Positions 1 through 9,087 of a stretch of 64,000 nucleotides of DNA are shown here, piece by piece; position 1 is the first letter of the stretch; each line of letters opens with the position of its first letter. Under the pieces are notes generated by a model. The model searched no databases. It worked only from the letters and a program-made list of their open reading frames with translations, and had not been told where the DNA came from. A program made the position numbers and the translations under genes. The stretch comes from Konateibacter massiliensis (GTDB lineage: Bacteria > Bacillota > Clostridia > Lachnospirales > Lachnospiraceae), in the NCBI RefSeq assembly GCF_900184995.1, contig NZ_LT860099.1:1142269-1206268 (forward strand), read 5' to 3'.

Positions 1-97
1 AAAACGGGTAGTTTGCAGACTCTGCCCCCGCCTTTGTTAAAGAATTAAATAATGTACTCTTTCCTACATTTGGTAAACCAACTATTCCTAATTTCAT
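1..97 (-). CDS. ychF: YchF/OLA1-family GTPase, N-terminal 32 residues (cut by window start)
   Basis: Reading from an ATG at 97 towards the window edge gives a protein beginning [18 protein letters not shown], then [13 protein letters not shown]. The [10 protein letters not shown]-loop and the following NYPF are the hallmark start of the YchF/OLA1 ribosome-associated ATPase/GTPase family. An AGAAGGAG ribosome binding site lies at about 109-117. Only the G1 loop region is visible; the rest lies outside the window. The family call is secure from the N-terminus alone. Confidence 0.9.
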   Translation of the reverse strand, partial: MKLGIVGLPNVGKSTLFNSLTKAGAESANYPF

Positions 98-255
98 AAT
101 TTTATCTATCTCCTTCTATCACAGGTCGTTGTAATAATCCTTTTCCTAATTCCTTGCCTTTTCTATCTTACATAAAAAAGAGCCTAATACAGCTATATAT
201 TTTACCATGAAAGTCCATATAACTCAACAAAAACCGAATGAAAAGTAAAAAACAC

Positions 256-284
256 AAAAAGCACCCCAAGGATGCTTTCTTAAA
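256..284 (-). terminator. Intrinsic terminator after the LysM/GH18-like gene
   Basis: On the minus strand a GC-containing hairpin (AAAGCATCC, loop, GGGTGCTTT) is followed by a T-rich tract. It sits about 20 bases beyond the stop codon of the gene ending at 305, as a rho-independent terminator would. Confidence 0.75.
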
Positions 285-304
285 AAATATATTTTTATAT
301 TAGC

Positions 305-1585
305 TTATACTAACTTTATGATATCAAAATTAGAATTTATAATGGTCCACAACTGCGCATTATAAATCATAATATTCCAAACTCCGTTTCCATATATGTC
401 GTACTCATCAATAAGTTTCATTAAGGCATCTAAGCTTCTTGCATCGACAAACCAAATAATATGCTGTTCTTCCGTATTATAATAATATTCATAATAATAA
501 AAATAAGGTGTCTGTGATATCTCATCAAATTGTATTACTGAATTAGTCTCATATGCTATTCCCAAAACTGAACTGATAGATAGTGAATAAGCATTTTGTC
601 GGTTAGATGAAATATTCCAGTCATACCCAATTACCGGATTGCCAATATTAATTTTATCTGCCGGAACATTCTGTAAAATATACTCAGTTAATGCCTGAAT
701 GTAATTAATATTACTTACCGGAGCAGGAGGAGCATAATTAGTTCCCCATACAAACCTCATAAAAACAAACCCGTTTATATAATCACTAAATTTCGAATAA
801 TCAATCTTTGCAATAGATGTCTGGCCGTTGTTTATCGTAACGTCGTAGTTAATTGTTATGAAGAACAAGAAATTTTCTTGCTGTAAACGATTTGATATTC
901 TTTTTACAAGGTTAATATAAAGATCCTGATTCTCTTCATTTAGGTAGTAGAATACCATATTAATCCCCTGATAACCTTTATCTCTTATTATCTGTAAAAA
1001 TTGATCCGTGTTTTTTTCTTGCAAATCTTCATTTAACAATATCTGATAATCTAGCTCCATATTCTGCTGTCCGTGAGGTGTTAATGTCGTCAAAAGCATT
1101 AATGGTATTACATTATACTCTTTCGCAGTTTTTATTACATAGGAATCATCTTGATAAGAAATGATGTTACCTTCTTTTGTTATCGTGTAATTGAAAACAG
1201 ATAAATATGTTAAATTTGGCAATGTACGAATCAGTGTATTTTTGCTTATATAGGAGTAACAAAAGCCATTTGTAGCAATCTCTCCCCTGGTTTCATAGCT
1301 GATTACTATTACTTCATCCGCAATCACTTCTCTTGTCGTTAAAAACGGATTATTACGAAGCAGCTGCATTGTAGTTACATTATATAAATCTGCTATGCTT
1401 TCTAGTGTCTCATTTGATTGAACTGTATGAACTAATTTGGGATATGTTATGACCAAAGCTTGGCCTTCCACCAAATTACTAACCACTGATAATCCGTTTT
1501 CTAAAACTAATCTTTCTACCGTTATTCCATATTTTTGTGCAATTGTTTCAATTGTATCTCCCTTTTTTACCACATATATTTCCAT
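305..1585 (-). CDS. Two LysM domains plus GH18-like TIM barrel (SleL/YaaH-type), catalytic residues lost
   Basis: The 426-residue protein carries two LysM peptidoglycan/chitin-binding modules (about residues 2-47 and 51-94; the first begins YVVKKGDTIETIAQKYG) and then a GH18-type barrel (about 105-426). This is the architecture of the SleL/YaaH spore cortex hydrolases and related germination proteins. In GH18 enzymes the signature is DGxxxDxE, usually GxNIDFE here; this protein reads GINMVFYY at 207-214, so the Asp is Val211 and the catalytic Glu is Tyr213. Hydrolysis is therefore unlikely, and a binding or scaffold role on cortex or wall is an inference. There is no signal peptide, as is common for coat-associated SleL-like proteins. 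It stands alone, with its own terminator. Confidence 0.8.
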   Translation of the reverse strand: MEIYVVKKGDTIETIAQKYGITVERLVLENGLSVVSNLVEGQALVITYPKLVHTVQSNETLESIADLYNVTTMQLLRNNPFLTTREVIADEVIVISYETRGEIATNGFCYSYISKNTLIRTLPNLTYLSVFNYTITKEGNIISYQDDSYVIKTAKEYNVIPLMLLTTLTPHGQQNMELDYQILLNEDLQEKNTDQFLQIIRDKGYQGINMVFYYLNEENQDLYINLVKRISNRLQQENFLFFITINYDVTINNGQTSIAKIDYSKFSDYINGFVFMRFVWGTNYAPPAPVSNINYIQALTEYILQNVPADKINIGNPVIGYDWNISSNRQNAYSLSISSVLGIAYETNSVIQFDEISQTPYFYYYEYYYNTEEQHIIWFVDARSLDALMKLIDEYDIYGNGVWNIMIYNAQLWTIINSNFDIIKLV

Positions 1586-1648
1586 ATATAGCTCACAATA
1601 ACTACTATTTTAACAAATATATGTTTATAAAATTGAAAAAGTACTATA

Positions 1649-2299
1649 TCAGTCATTTGATTGTATCATAATTAAAATTCCTGATTGGAACTGAATATTC
1701 GCTGTTTCTTCCACAATCTCATTGCTCACGCCAAAGCCTCCTGACCGATTCGTCAGGAGATGTTCCTTCAGCGGATATTTAAAGCCTGTCAAAGTGAGGC
1801 CTCTCACCTCGTTTGTCAACGCAAGCAGAGAAACATAGTTTCCGTACTGCTCTGCTTTTTTAATCTCTCTCCCTTTGTTTAACAACATGATTTTATTATG
1901 CTCATCCACGATGTAACAATCAATCTCTTTTTCCAAAGGCAGTGTCAGACATTGTATATTCCCCAAAAGATGATCCACCCTGCTGCCTGTGGCACCGACA
2001 ATCGCAATTTCCGTACTGCCTTGCTCTACCGCCCAGCTTATTGCCATCTGGGTATCCGTATCATCTTTTTCCGGTTGAAAACGTTTGATTACAATATCGG
2101 TGTTTTCCTCATAATAATCTATTATACTGCTCTTGGCAGAATCAAAATCGCCCATCAAAACAGAAGGGATAATTTCACATTCATAGCATGCCTCTATCCC
2201 TTTGTCGACTCCGATAATTGTATCAAACTCATTTTTACTTATAAAATTTTCTAAAAATGCTCTGGTGATTTCTCCACCTGAAATAATAAGCGTTTTCAT
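1649..2299 (-). CDS. thiN: Thiamine pyrophosphokinase
   Basis: The 216-residue protein matches ThiN-type thiamine diphosphokinases, which transfer pyrophosphate from ATP to thiamine to give TPP. Diagnostic stretches are GVDKGIEAC, the acidic MGDFDSAKSS, and KDDTDTQMAISWA, which carry the metal- and ATP-binding aspartates, followed by GATGSRVDHLLGN. Length is normal for the family. The start overlaps the rpe stop by 4 bases (ATGA type), so the two are translationally coupled. It is the last gene of the prpC-prkC-rsgA-rpe-thiN order typical of Clostridia and Bacilli. Confidence 0.95.
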   Translation of the reverse strand: MKTLIISGGEITRAFLENFISKNEFDTIIGVDKGIEACYECEIIPSVLMGDFDSAKSSIIDYYEENTDIVIKRFQPEKDDTDTQMAISWAVEQGSTEIAIVGATGSRVDHLLGNIQCLTLPLEKEIDCYIVDEHNKIMLLNKGREIKKAEQYGNYVSLLALTNEVRGLTLTGFKYPLKEHLLTNRSGGFGVSNEIVEETANIQFQSGILIMIQSND

Positions 2300-2961
2300 T
2301 CTTCTTCATACTCTTTAAATACGTTTATAAAAGCTGCCGTATTCGCCTCTATATCACCATTGAACACGGATGAACCTGCTACGATAACATTAGCTCCTGC
2401 ATCGATAATCGTTCTCACGTTATCCAAGGTAATGCCACCGTCCACCTGAATATCGGTATTCAATCCCTTTTTGTTTAACAATTCCCGAGTTTCCTTTACC
2501 TTGTCAAGCATGCCGCTGATAAATTTCTGTCCGCCAAAGCCAGGATTTACAGTCATAATCAGTATCATATCTACCAAATCAAGCACATAATCAAGCGAAG
2601 TCAGCGAGGTGGCAGGATTTAGTGCCACACCTGCTTTCACACCCTTTTGTTTGATGTAGTTGAGCGTTCTGTCCAGATGTCTGCATGCCTCTGCATGTAT
2701 CGTAATGATATCCGCTCCCGCTTCAACAAAATCGTCGATATACCTCTCCGGATTGTTCACCATCAAATGGACATCAAACACCTTATCTGTTACACTTCTT
2801 ACCGATTTTATGACCGGCATGCCAAAAGAAATACTCGGGACATAATCCCCGTCCATAACATCAATATGAATGTATTGGGCACCTGCCTGATCTGCCTTTT
2901 GAATTTCCTCACCCAGCTTTTTAAAATCTGCCGCAAGAATTGACGGTGAAAGTTTTAACAT
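2296..2961 (-). CDS. rpe: Ribulose-phosphate 3-epimerase
   Basis: The 221-residue TIM-barrel enzyme interconverts ribulose 5-phosphate and xylulose 5-phosphate in the pentose phosphate pathway. Visible family motifs are LSPSILAADF at the N-terminus, HIDVMDG with metal ligands, DVHLMVNNPE, MTVNPGFGGQ, and VDGGI near the end followed by GSSVF phosphate binding. The length is standard. It lies 2 bases downstream of rsgA and overlaps thiN, inside the PASTA-kinase operon. Confidence 0.97.
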   Translation of the reverse strand: MLKLSPSILAADFKKLGEEIQKADQAGAQYIHIDVMDGDYVPSISFGMPVIKSVRSVTDKVFDVHLMVNNPERYIDDFVEAGADIITIHAEACRHLDRTLNYIKQKGVKAGVALNPATSLTSLDYVLDLVDMILIMTVNPGFGGQKFISGMLDKVKETRELLNKKGLNTDIQVDGGITLDNVRTIIDAGANVIVAGSSVFNGDIEANTAAFINVFKEYEEE

Positions 2962-2963
2962 AA

Positions 2964-3842
2964 CTAATATCTCCTTTTATCCTTTAGTTCATTGAACATT
3001 TCCACATAATTATGATAGCGTATCTGGCTTATCTTTCCCTCAGAAAGAGCCTCCTTCACCATACATTTCGGCTCATTGATGTGCATACAGCCCTGAAACT
3101 TACATGCCGGCTGATACTCCATAAACTCGGGAAAGTACTCCTTTAACTCTTCCTTTTCCATGTCATCGATGTGCAGAGAGCTAAACCCCGGAGTATCCAT
3201 AATATACGTATCCTCTTCTATATAAATAAGTTCGGAATGTCTGGTCGTATGGCGTCCTCTCTCAATCTTCTCGCTTATGCTTCCTGTTTCCATAAGCGCC
3301 TCGGGCTGAAGAACATTGATAAGGGAAGACTTTCCGACTCCTGATGGCCCTGCCACTGCTGTCGTCTTTCCTCTCATCAGCTCTCTGACCTGTTCCATTC
3401 CCTCCTCAAGCTTTGCACTCGTAAAAAGAATGTGATAGCCGCAGCGGACATAAGCATCCTTCAAATCTTCCAGCTCCTTCTCCGTCACCATATCCTTTTT
3501 GTTAAAACAGATAACGGTCGGGACTCCCTGCCTCTCCATCATAATGAGAAATCGGTCAAGCAGATTAAAGTTGGGTGCCGGCTTTGCAGCGGCAAAAATA
3601 ACCAATGCCTGATTGATGTTTGCCACCGCAGGGCGTATCAGTTCATTTTCCCGCTCCAGAACCGTGATGATATTTCCCTTCTTTTCTCTCTCATCCAAAA
3701 TATCAATGACCACATTATCGCCCACCAAGGGTTTTATTTTGTTTTTACGAAAAATACCTTTTGCCTTGCATTCATAAACCACATTTCCCTCAACGTGAAC
3801 GTAATAAAATCCTGCAATTCCTTTTATAATCTTTCCCTGCAT
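2964..3842 (-). CDS. rsgA: Ribosome small subunit-dependent GTPase A
   Basis: The 292-residue circularly permuted GTPase assists late 30S assembly. It has an N-terminal OB fold (about 1-70), then permuted G motifs in the order CFNKKD (G4), GPSGVGKSSLIN (G1) and DTPGF (G3), and a C-terminal zinc finger (CKFQGCMH plus a later Cys). The order G4-G1-G3 is diagnostic of YloQ/RsgA. It starts 5 bases after the prkC stop, in the same operon. Confidence 0.97.
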   Translation of the reverse strand: MQGKIIKGIAGFYYVHVEGNVVYECKAKGIFRKNKIKPLVGDNVVIDILDEREKKGNIITVLERENELIRPAVANINQALVIFAAAKPAPNFNLLDRFLIMMERQGVPTVICFNKKDMVTEKELEDLKDAYVRCGYHILFTSAKLEEGMEQVRELMRGKTTAVAGPSGVGKSSLINVLQPEALMETGSISEKIERGRHTTRHSELIYIEEDTYIMDTPGFSSLHIDDMEKEELKEYFPEFMEYQPACKFQGCMHINEPKCMVKEALSEGKISQIRYHNYVEMFNELKDKRRY

Positions 3843-3847
3843 ACTGT

Positions 3848-5920
3848 TTATTCCGAAAATGTAATTGTAAAAGTTCCGTCTACCGCAACTCCGTCAATAT
3901 ACATTTTTACCGTCCCTGTTGTAACTCCGCTCTCTCCGACAATTTGGCGGCTATAGGGAAATTCCGATGATGATACATCTTCCTCGACTACCGTCTTCGT
4001 TTTACCGTTTTGTGTCAAATCAAGCCGCATTGTGCCATCTGTGAATCCGGAAGGTAAATCCGATTTTTCAATCCGGACGGTTCCGGTGTACTGACCTGAG
4101 CTTGTAGCGGTTTCCGCTCCCATGCTCACCACAAAATCCACTGCCGTTCCTTCCTCTACCGTCTTTCCTGCTGTATAGCTTTGACTGATGACATAGCCAT
4201 CCTCAATCGTTGCACTGTAGGAAGAATTAATTGTTCCTACTGTGAGCCCCGCTGATTTTAAAGCGGACTTTGCTGCGGCCTCCGACATTTCTGTAATGTC
4301 CGGAACCGTAACCTCAGTCGTCTTTTTTCCATTGCTTACTACAATCTCAACACTGCTTCCCTTTTTGACAGATGTCCCTGCGCTCGGGGAGGTCGAAATC
4401 ACATTTCCCTTTGAGACACTTGTGCTGTAATCATAGCTTCTTGTCACTACAAGTCCGTACTTGGTTTCAAGTGTGCTGACTGCATCGTCTTCACTATTCC
4501 CTGCCACATCCGGTATCTCAAAAGTTGTTTCTCCCGTACTCACTGTCACGTTGATTGTTGTATTTTTATCTACCTTTTTTCCTTTTTCAACATCCTGTGC
4601 GATTACATAGCCTGCCTCATAAATATCTGAATTTTCATAGGAGGCATCCTTGATGCCAAGTCCGAGAGCATTTAGCTCTGTCTTAGCCTCCTCCAATGTC
4701 TTTCCTACAACATCGACCATTTCTACCTGATCTGCCGTTTCCTCTGTGGTTGTCTCTGTGCCGTTCTCAGTAGTCGAGCTGCTTCCGAAGCCGCTGAATA
4801 CCCCCATCGCTTTCGCTCCGATATAAAGGGCAATACAGGCAATGATGACTGCCGCTACAATTCCAAGCACATTCATCACCTTTTCCAAAGTCGGATTCAT
4901 ATCTTCGGTGGAATCCTCCTCCTCGTCCTCCTCTTCTTCCTCTTCGTCATACAGAGAAATATTTTTCTTAACAGGAGTCTCCGCTTTCAAATCATAGCTC
5001 ACTCTTCCTGATTCATTCTTTATCTTACCCTGCTCGTCATCACTGATCATAATTGTCTTGGCATAATTGTCCTCCGGAACAAGTTTAACAAAGTTCTCAT
5101 CCGGACTGATTAAGGATTTCTTTAAATCTGAGATAACCTCTGACATATCCAAATAACGTCTGTCAGCTCTCTTCTGGGTACATTTAAATACAATCTGCTC
5201 CAGACTGACCGGTACCTCCGGCGAAATAATGCGCGGAGAAGGTATTTCATCCTGAATGTGCTTAATTGCGACGGTTACTGTATTTTCTCCGTCAAACGGC
5301 ACTCTGCCTGTCAGCATCTCATATATCGTAATACCAAGCGAATAGATATCGCTTTTCTCATCACTATATCCCCCTCTTGCTTGTTCAGGAGAGGTATAAT
5401 GAACAGACCCCATCACATTAGAAGAGATTGTATTTGAGGATGCCGCCCTTGCAATACCAAAGTCTGTCACCTTCACTTTACCGTCTCTTGATATAATAAT
5501 GTTTTGAGGTTTAATATCTCTATGAATAATATGATTATTATGTGCCGCTTCAATTCCCATCGACATCTGAATGGCAATGCTGATTGCTTCTTTTACGGAT
5601 AATCGGCCTTTTTTCTGGATATAATTCTTAAGAGTGATGCCTTCCACAAGCTCCATAACAATGTAGTAAATTCCTTCTTCATCCCCAACATCGTATACGT
5701 TTACAATATTTGGATGCGCCAGTCCCGCCGCAGATTGTGCCTCAATCCGAAACTTTGAAACAAAATTTTTATCGTTGCTGAATTCCTTCTTCAACACTTT
5801 TATCGCAATATAACGATTTAATTTATGATCTTTACCCCTATATACATCAGACATTCCGCCGGACCCAACCGGCTCCAATATTTCATATCGGTCTCCAAGA
5901 AACATTCCTAGTTCTAACAT
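3848..5920 (-). CDS. prkC: PASTA-domain Ser/Thr protein kinase (PrkC/Stk type)
   Basis: The 690-residue membrane kinase has an N-terminal Hanks-type kinase domain (about 12-270) with the Gly loop VGSGGMSDVY, Lys41, the catalytic loop HRDIKPQN (Asp135) and DFG at 153-155. A very acidic juxtamembrane stretch (about 325-340, mostly Glu/Asp) precedes one transmembrane helix (about 349-373). Three PASTA domains follow outside the cell (about 399-463, 467-533, 536-605), and a further C-terminal domain to 690 is not recognised. PASTA domains bind muropeptides or lipid II, so the kinase is expected to sense wall fragments and control growth or spore exit. It overlaps the phosphatase gene prpC by 7 bases, giving the usual kinase/phosphatase pair. 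Confidence 0.95.
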   Translation of the reverse strand: MLELGMFLGDRYEILEPVGSGGMSDVYRGKDHKLNRYIAIKVLKKEFSNDKNFVSKFRIEAQSAAGLAHPNIVNVYDVGDEEGIYYIVMELVEGITLKNYIQKKGRLSVKEAISIAIQMSMGIEAAHNNHIIHRDIKPQNIIISRDGKVKVTDFGIARAASSNTISSNVMGSVHYTSPEQARGGYSDEKSDIYSLGITIYEMLTGRVPFDGENTVTVAIKHIQDEIPSPRIISPEVPVSLEQIVFKCTQKRADRRYLDMSEVISDLKKSLISPDENFVKLVPEDNYAKTIMISDDEQGKIKNESGRVSYDLKAETPVKKNISLYDEEEEEEDEEEDSTEDMNPTLEKVMNVLGIVAAVIIACIALYIGAKAMGVFSGFGSSSTTENGTETTTEETADQVEMVDVVGKTLEEAKTELNALGLGIKDASYENSDIYEAGYVIAQDVEKGKKVDKNTTINVTVSTGETTFEIPDVAGNSEDDAVSTLETKYGLVVTRSYDYSTSVSKGNVISTSPSAGTSVKKGSSVEIVVSNGKKTTEVTVPDITEMSEAAAKSALKSAGLTVGTINSSYSATIEDGYVISQSYTAGKTVEEGTAVDFVVSMGAETATSSGQYTGTVRIEKSDLPSGFTDGTMRLDLTQNGKTKTVVEEDVSSSEFPYSRQIVGESGVTTGTVKMYIDGVAVDGTFTITFSE

Positions 5921-6657
5921 ATTCTCACCTCACTCACACATGGTTCAATTATTATTACTGCTATATTGTCCTTGCCGCCATTATTATTCGCTGCTTCCAC
6001 CAGTTTTTTCCCCTTTTCTTCCGGTGTTTTCTGTTTCTTTATAATCTGCCATATCTCTTCATCATCAATCATATTGGTAAGACCGTCTGAACACATAAGT
6101 ACCGTATCGCCCTTTTCAAGTTTCATCTCAAAAAAGTCTGCGGAAATATCTTCCCCTGCTCCGATTGCCCTTGTGATAATATTTTTGTCGGGATGATGCT
6201 TTGCTTCTTCTCTGTCAATTTCACCCAGACGAATCATTTCCTCCACAAGTGAATGATCCTTTGTAATCTGTTTGATACCTTGATTAATAATATACAGCCT
6301 GCTGTCTCCGATGTTTGCAATATAAATATAATCCTCAACAACACAAGCCGCTACAAGAGTGGTTCCCATTCCTGTCAATTCACTATTTTCATATGCCATA
6401 TGGATCAGCTTTTTATTTGCTGTTTCAATGGATTGCCGCATTATTTTTACGGGATTTATTTCTGAATTCGATTCTATAGATTTGACTAACTGTTCTACCG
6501 TATACTTCGACGCAAAGTCTCCTGCTTTGTGACCGCCCATTCCGTCAGCTACAATAAACAGATTCGGAAGATTCCCCACTGGATTCTCAGATGTATATAC
6601 GAAGTCCTGATTCATATTTCTCTTTTGTCCCACATCTGTGATGGAAAATGTCTTCAT
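5914..6657 (-). CDS. prpC: PP2C-family Ser/Thr protein phosphatase
   Basis: The 247-residue PP2C phosphatase has the metal-binding motifs in order: VADGMGGHKAGD, GMGTTLVAAC, NIGDSRLYII, DHSLVEEMIR, CSDGLTN and GGKDNIAVI. It is expected to remove phosphates placed by the overlapping PrkC kinase and needs two Mn/Mg ions. It has no membrane segment. Start is an ATG 4 bases after the rlmN stop, consistent with co-transcription. Confidence 0.96.
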   Translation of the reverse strand: MKTFSITDVGQKRNMNQDFVYTSENPVGNLPNLFIVADGMGGHKAGDFASKYTVEQLVKSIESNSEINPVKIMRQSIETANKKLIHMAYENSELTGMGTTLVAACVVEDYIYIANIGDSRLYIINQGIKQITKDHSLVEEMIRLGEIDREEAKHHPDKNIITRAIGAGEDISADFFEMKLEKGDTVLMCSDGLTNMIDDEEIWQIIKKQKTPEEKGKKLVEAANNNGGKDNIAVIIIEPCVSEVRIC

Positions 6658-6661
6658 AATG

Positions 6662-7714
6662 CTATAACTTCCTTTCTGCTGTTCTATCTTGATAGCTTTT
6701 TCTCAACTGACCACAGGCACCATCAATATCTCTGCCCATTTCTCTTCTTATAGTAACATTTATTCTGCATTTTTCAAGTTTATTTTTAAAATTGTCAATA
6801 ACTTTTTTGTTTGATTGCACAAAATCTCTTTCTTTAATCGGATTTACCGGTATCAGGTTGATGTGACAATTAAGCCCTTTGACAAGACTGATTAATTCAC
6901 TTGCATCCTCATCCGTATCGTTTACGCCGCCCACCAAGCTATATTCAAATGTGACTCTTCTTCCTGTCTGCTCAAAATAATAATCACAAGCGTCAATCAC
7001 TTCCTTTAAGCTGTATTGGTAAGCAATCGGCATCAGTACCTTTCTCTTTTCATCCGTTGTAGCATGTAAAGAAAGTGCAAGCGTAATTTGAAATTTTTCA
7101 TCCGCTAATTGTCTCATTCTCGGCACAATGCCGCAGGTAGACACCGTGACATTTCTTTGGCTGATATGAAGTCCGTTCTGATCCGTCAGTATTTTTACAA
7201 ATTTTACAAAGTTGTCATAATTGTCCATCGGCTCGCCGGTTCCCATGATTACCACGTTTGACACCCGCTCACCGGTTTCTTTTTGAATGGCATAAATTTG
7301 TGACAGCATCTCCGAGGTTGTAAGCCCCCTCTCCAAGCCGCCTATCGTGGAAGCACAAAAACGACACCCCATTTTACAGCCTACCTGCGAGGAAATACAG
7401 ACCGAATTTCCATGCTTATATCTCATCAGCACGCTTTCAATTACATTTCCGTCGTATAACTGAAACAGATATTTTTGTGTTTTGTCAATCGCGGATGTCT
7501 GCACCTCTACCGGCTTCACACCTATGATTTCATAGGAATTTTTAAGCGTTTCCCGCAAAGCTGCCGATAGATTGCTCATCTCATCAAAGCTATCTGCAAG
7601 CTTCACATGAAGCCAGTCATAAATCTGCTTTGCCCGAAACGGCTTCTCGCCGATTGTGAGCATCTCTGCATTTAGTTCTTCCAAATTTAGGGATTTAATA
7701 TCCGTTTTCTCCAT
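6662..7714 (-). CDS. rlmN: Dual-specificity 23S rRNA/tRNA adenine C2-methyltransferase
   Basis: The 350-residue radical-SAM enzyme methylates A2503 of 23S rRNA and A37 of some tRNAs. The [4Fe-4S] motif is visible as CKMGCRFCAST, followed by GTGEPMDNYD, and the C-terminal region carries the Cys of the methyl-shuttle pair (GACGQL). The length is typical. The gene is 2 bases from rsmB and 4 from prpC, within the long minus-strand operon. Confidence 0.96.
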   Translation of the reverse strand: MEKTDIKSLNLEELNAEMLTIGEKPFRAKQIYDWLHVKLADSFDEMSNLSAALRETLKNSYEIIGVKPVEVQTSAIDKTQKYLFQLYDGNVIESVLMRYKHGNSVCISSQVGCKMGCRFCASTIGGLERGLTTSEMLSQIYAIQKETGERVSNVVIMGTGEPMDNYDNFVKFVKILTDQNGLHISQRNVTVSTCGIVPRMRQLADEKFQITLALSLHATTDEKRKVLMPIAYQYSLKEVIDACDYYFEQTGRRVTFEYSLVGGVNDTDEDASELISLVKGLNCHINLIPVNPIKERDFVQSNKKVIDNFKNKLEKCRINVTIRREMGRDIDGACGQLRKSYQDRTAERKL

Positions 7715-7716
7715 AT

Positions 7717-9087
7717 TTATTTCTCTTTCTTTAATCTGGCAATAAAAAATCCGTCTGTCTCACCGTTGTCCGGTAATAGCTGGATATATCCGTCTTCTGC
7801 CGTATCGCACTTTAGTGCAGGACTTATATATTTTTCAATACTCTCTGCAAAAAAAGAATGATTTTCTATAAACCAATTTACATTATCAATATTTTCTTCT
7901 TTGTTTATCGTGCAAGTGCTGTAAATCAGGACACCGCCCGGCTTCACGTATTCTGCCGCCGTATGCAGTATTTCTCTTTGAAGCTTTACCAGCTCTTTTT
8001 GCTTATCCGGCGTCATCTTATATTTGATATCTGTCTTCTTGCCGATTACGCCAAGACCGGAGCAAGGCAAATCTGCGATGACAACATCTGCTTTTTCCTT
8101 TGTTGTCTCATCATATATTCTGGCATCAAACTGCTTTGCCGTAATATTGGCAAAACCGCTTCTGTCTATATTCTCTTTGATAAGGGCAATCTTGTTTTCC
8201 GTCAAATCTCTCGCTTCCACATGCCCGCTTCCATTCAATCTGTCAGCTGCATGAAGGCTCTTTCCGCCCGGAGCGGCGCAGATATCCAAAACATAATTGC
8301 CTTCTCTGATACCTGCCGCCTCAACTACAAGCATGGAGCTGATATCCTGAACCTGAAACAATCCCTTCTCAAATGCAGCTATCTTATTTATTCTATTATA
8401 ATCGGATATTTCAAATGCATAGTTTAGTATTTTGGAAGAAGCTACCGTTATATTTTCCTTTTCAAGTGCAGCCTTTAATTCCTCTGGGCTTATTTTACTC
8501 ATATTGCACCGGATTGTTGTTCCGTTTTTCTCAAAAAAACCCTCTAACATACTCTTAACCTGCGTATAATCGTATTCTTCCAGCCATTTGTCGACAATCC
8601 ACCTTGGCATGGAATACAGGACAGACAAATATTCTTCTCGATTTTTTTCCTCACTTGGGTATTCTATCTCATCAAGACCTCTGCTGATGTTTCGAAGCAC
8701 CCCGTTCACAAATCCCTTTAAGCTGTGAAAGCCCTTCTTTACCGCCAGCTTCACCGCTTCATTGCATACCGCTGAATCCGGTACGCTGTCCATAAATTTC
8801 AACTGATAGACGCTCATTCTTAAAATATTGCGGATAACAGGCTTCATCTTGTTCGTCTTCACCTTGGAAAACGAGTTGATGATATAGTCAAGCAAGATCA
8901 TATTCTCAATCGTTCCCTCTGAAACGCGCGTAATAAAAGCCCTCTCCTGCTTATCCAGATATTGATATTTATCCAGTACATTACGAATAATAAGGTGACT
9001 GTATGCTTCACGTTCAGTCACCTCTAATAAAATACCAAGAATCAGTTCTCTTTCGTTTACTGATTTAGTCACGGTTTTTTCCTCCAA
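7717..9087 (-). CDS. rsmB: 16S rRNA (cytosine-C5) methyltransferase RsmB
   Basis: The 456-residue protein has an N-terminal NusB-like RNA-binding region (about 10-145) and a C-terminal SAM-dependent Rossmann methyltransferase. SAM-binding LDICAAPGGKS, the catalytic PCSGLG loop and YSTCTINKEEN with the second cysteine identify the RsmB/Sun family, which makes m5C967 in 16S rRNA. The start overlaps the end of the YugP-like protease gene by 23 bases. Confidence 0.95.
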   Translation of the reverse strand: MEEKTVTKSVNERELILGILLEVTEREAYSHLIIRNVLDKYQYLDKQERAFITRVSEGTIENMILLDYIINSFSKVKTNKMKPVIRNILRMSVYQLKFMDSVPDSAVCNEAVKLAVKKGFHSLKGFVNGVLRNISRGLDEIEYPSEEKNREEYLSVLYSMPRWIVDKWLEEYDYTQVKSMLEGFFEKNGTTIRCNMSKISPEELKAALEKENITVASSKILNYAFEISDYNRINKIAAFEKGLFQVQDISSMLVVEAAGIREGNYVLDICAAPGGKSLHAADRLNGSGHVEARDLTENKIALIKENIDRSGFANITAKQFDARIYDETTKEKADVVIADLPCSGLGVIGKKTDIKYKMTPDKQKELVKLQREILHTAAEYVKPGGVLIYSTCTINKEENIDNVNWFIENHSFFAESIEKYISPALKCDTAEDGYIQLLPDNGETDGFFIARLKKEK

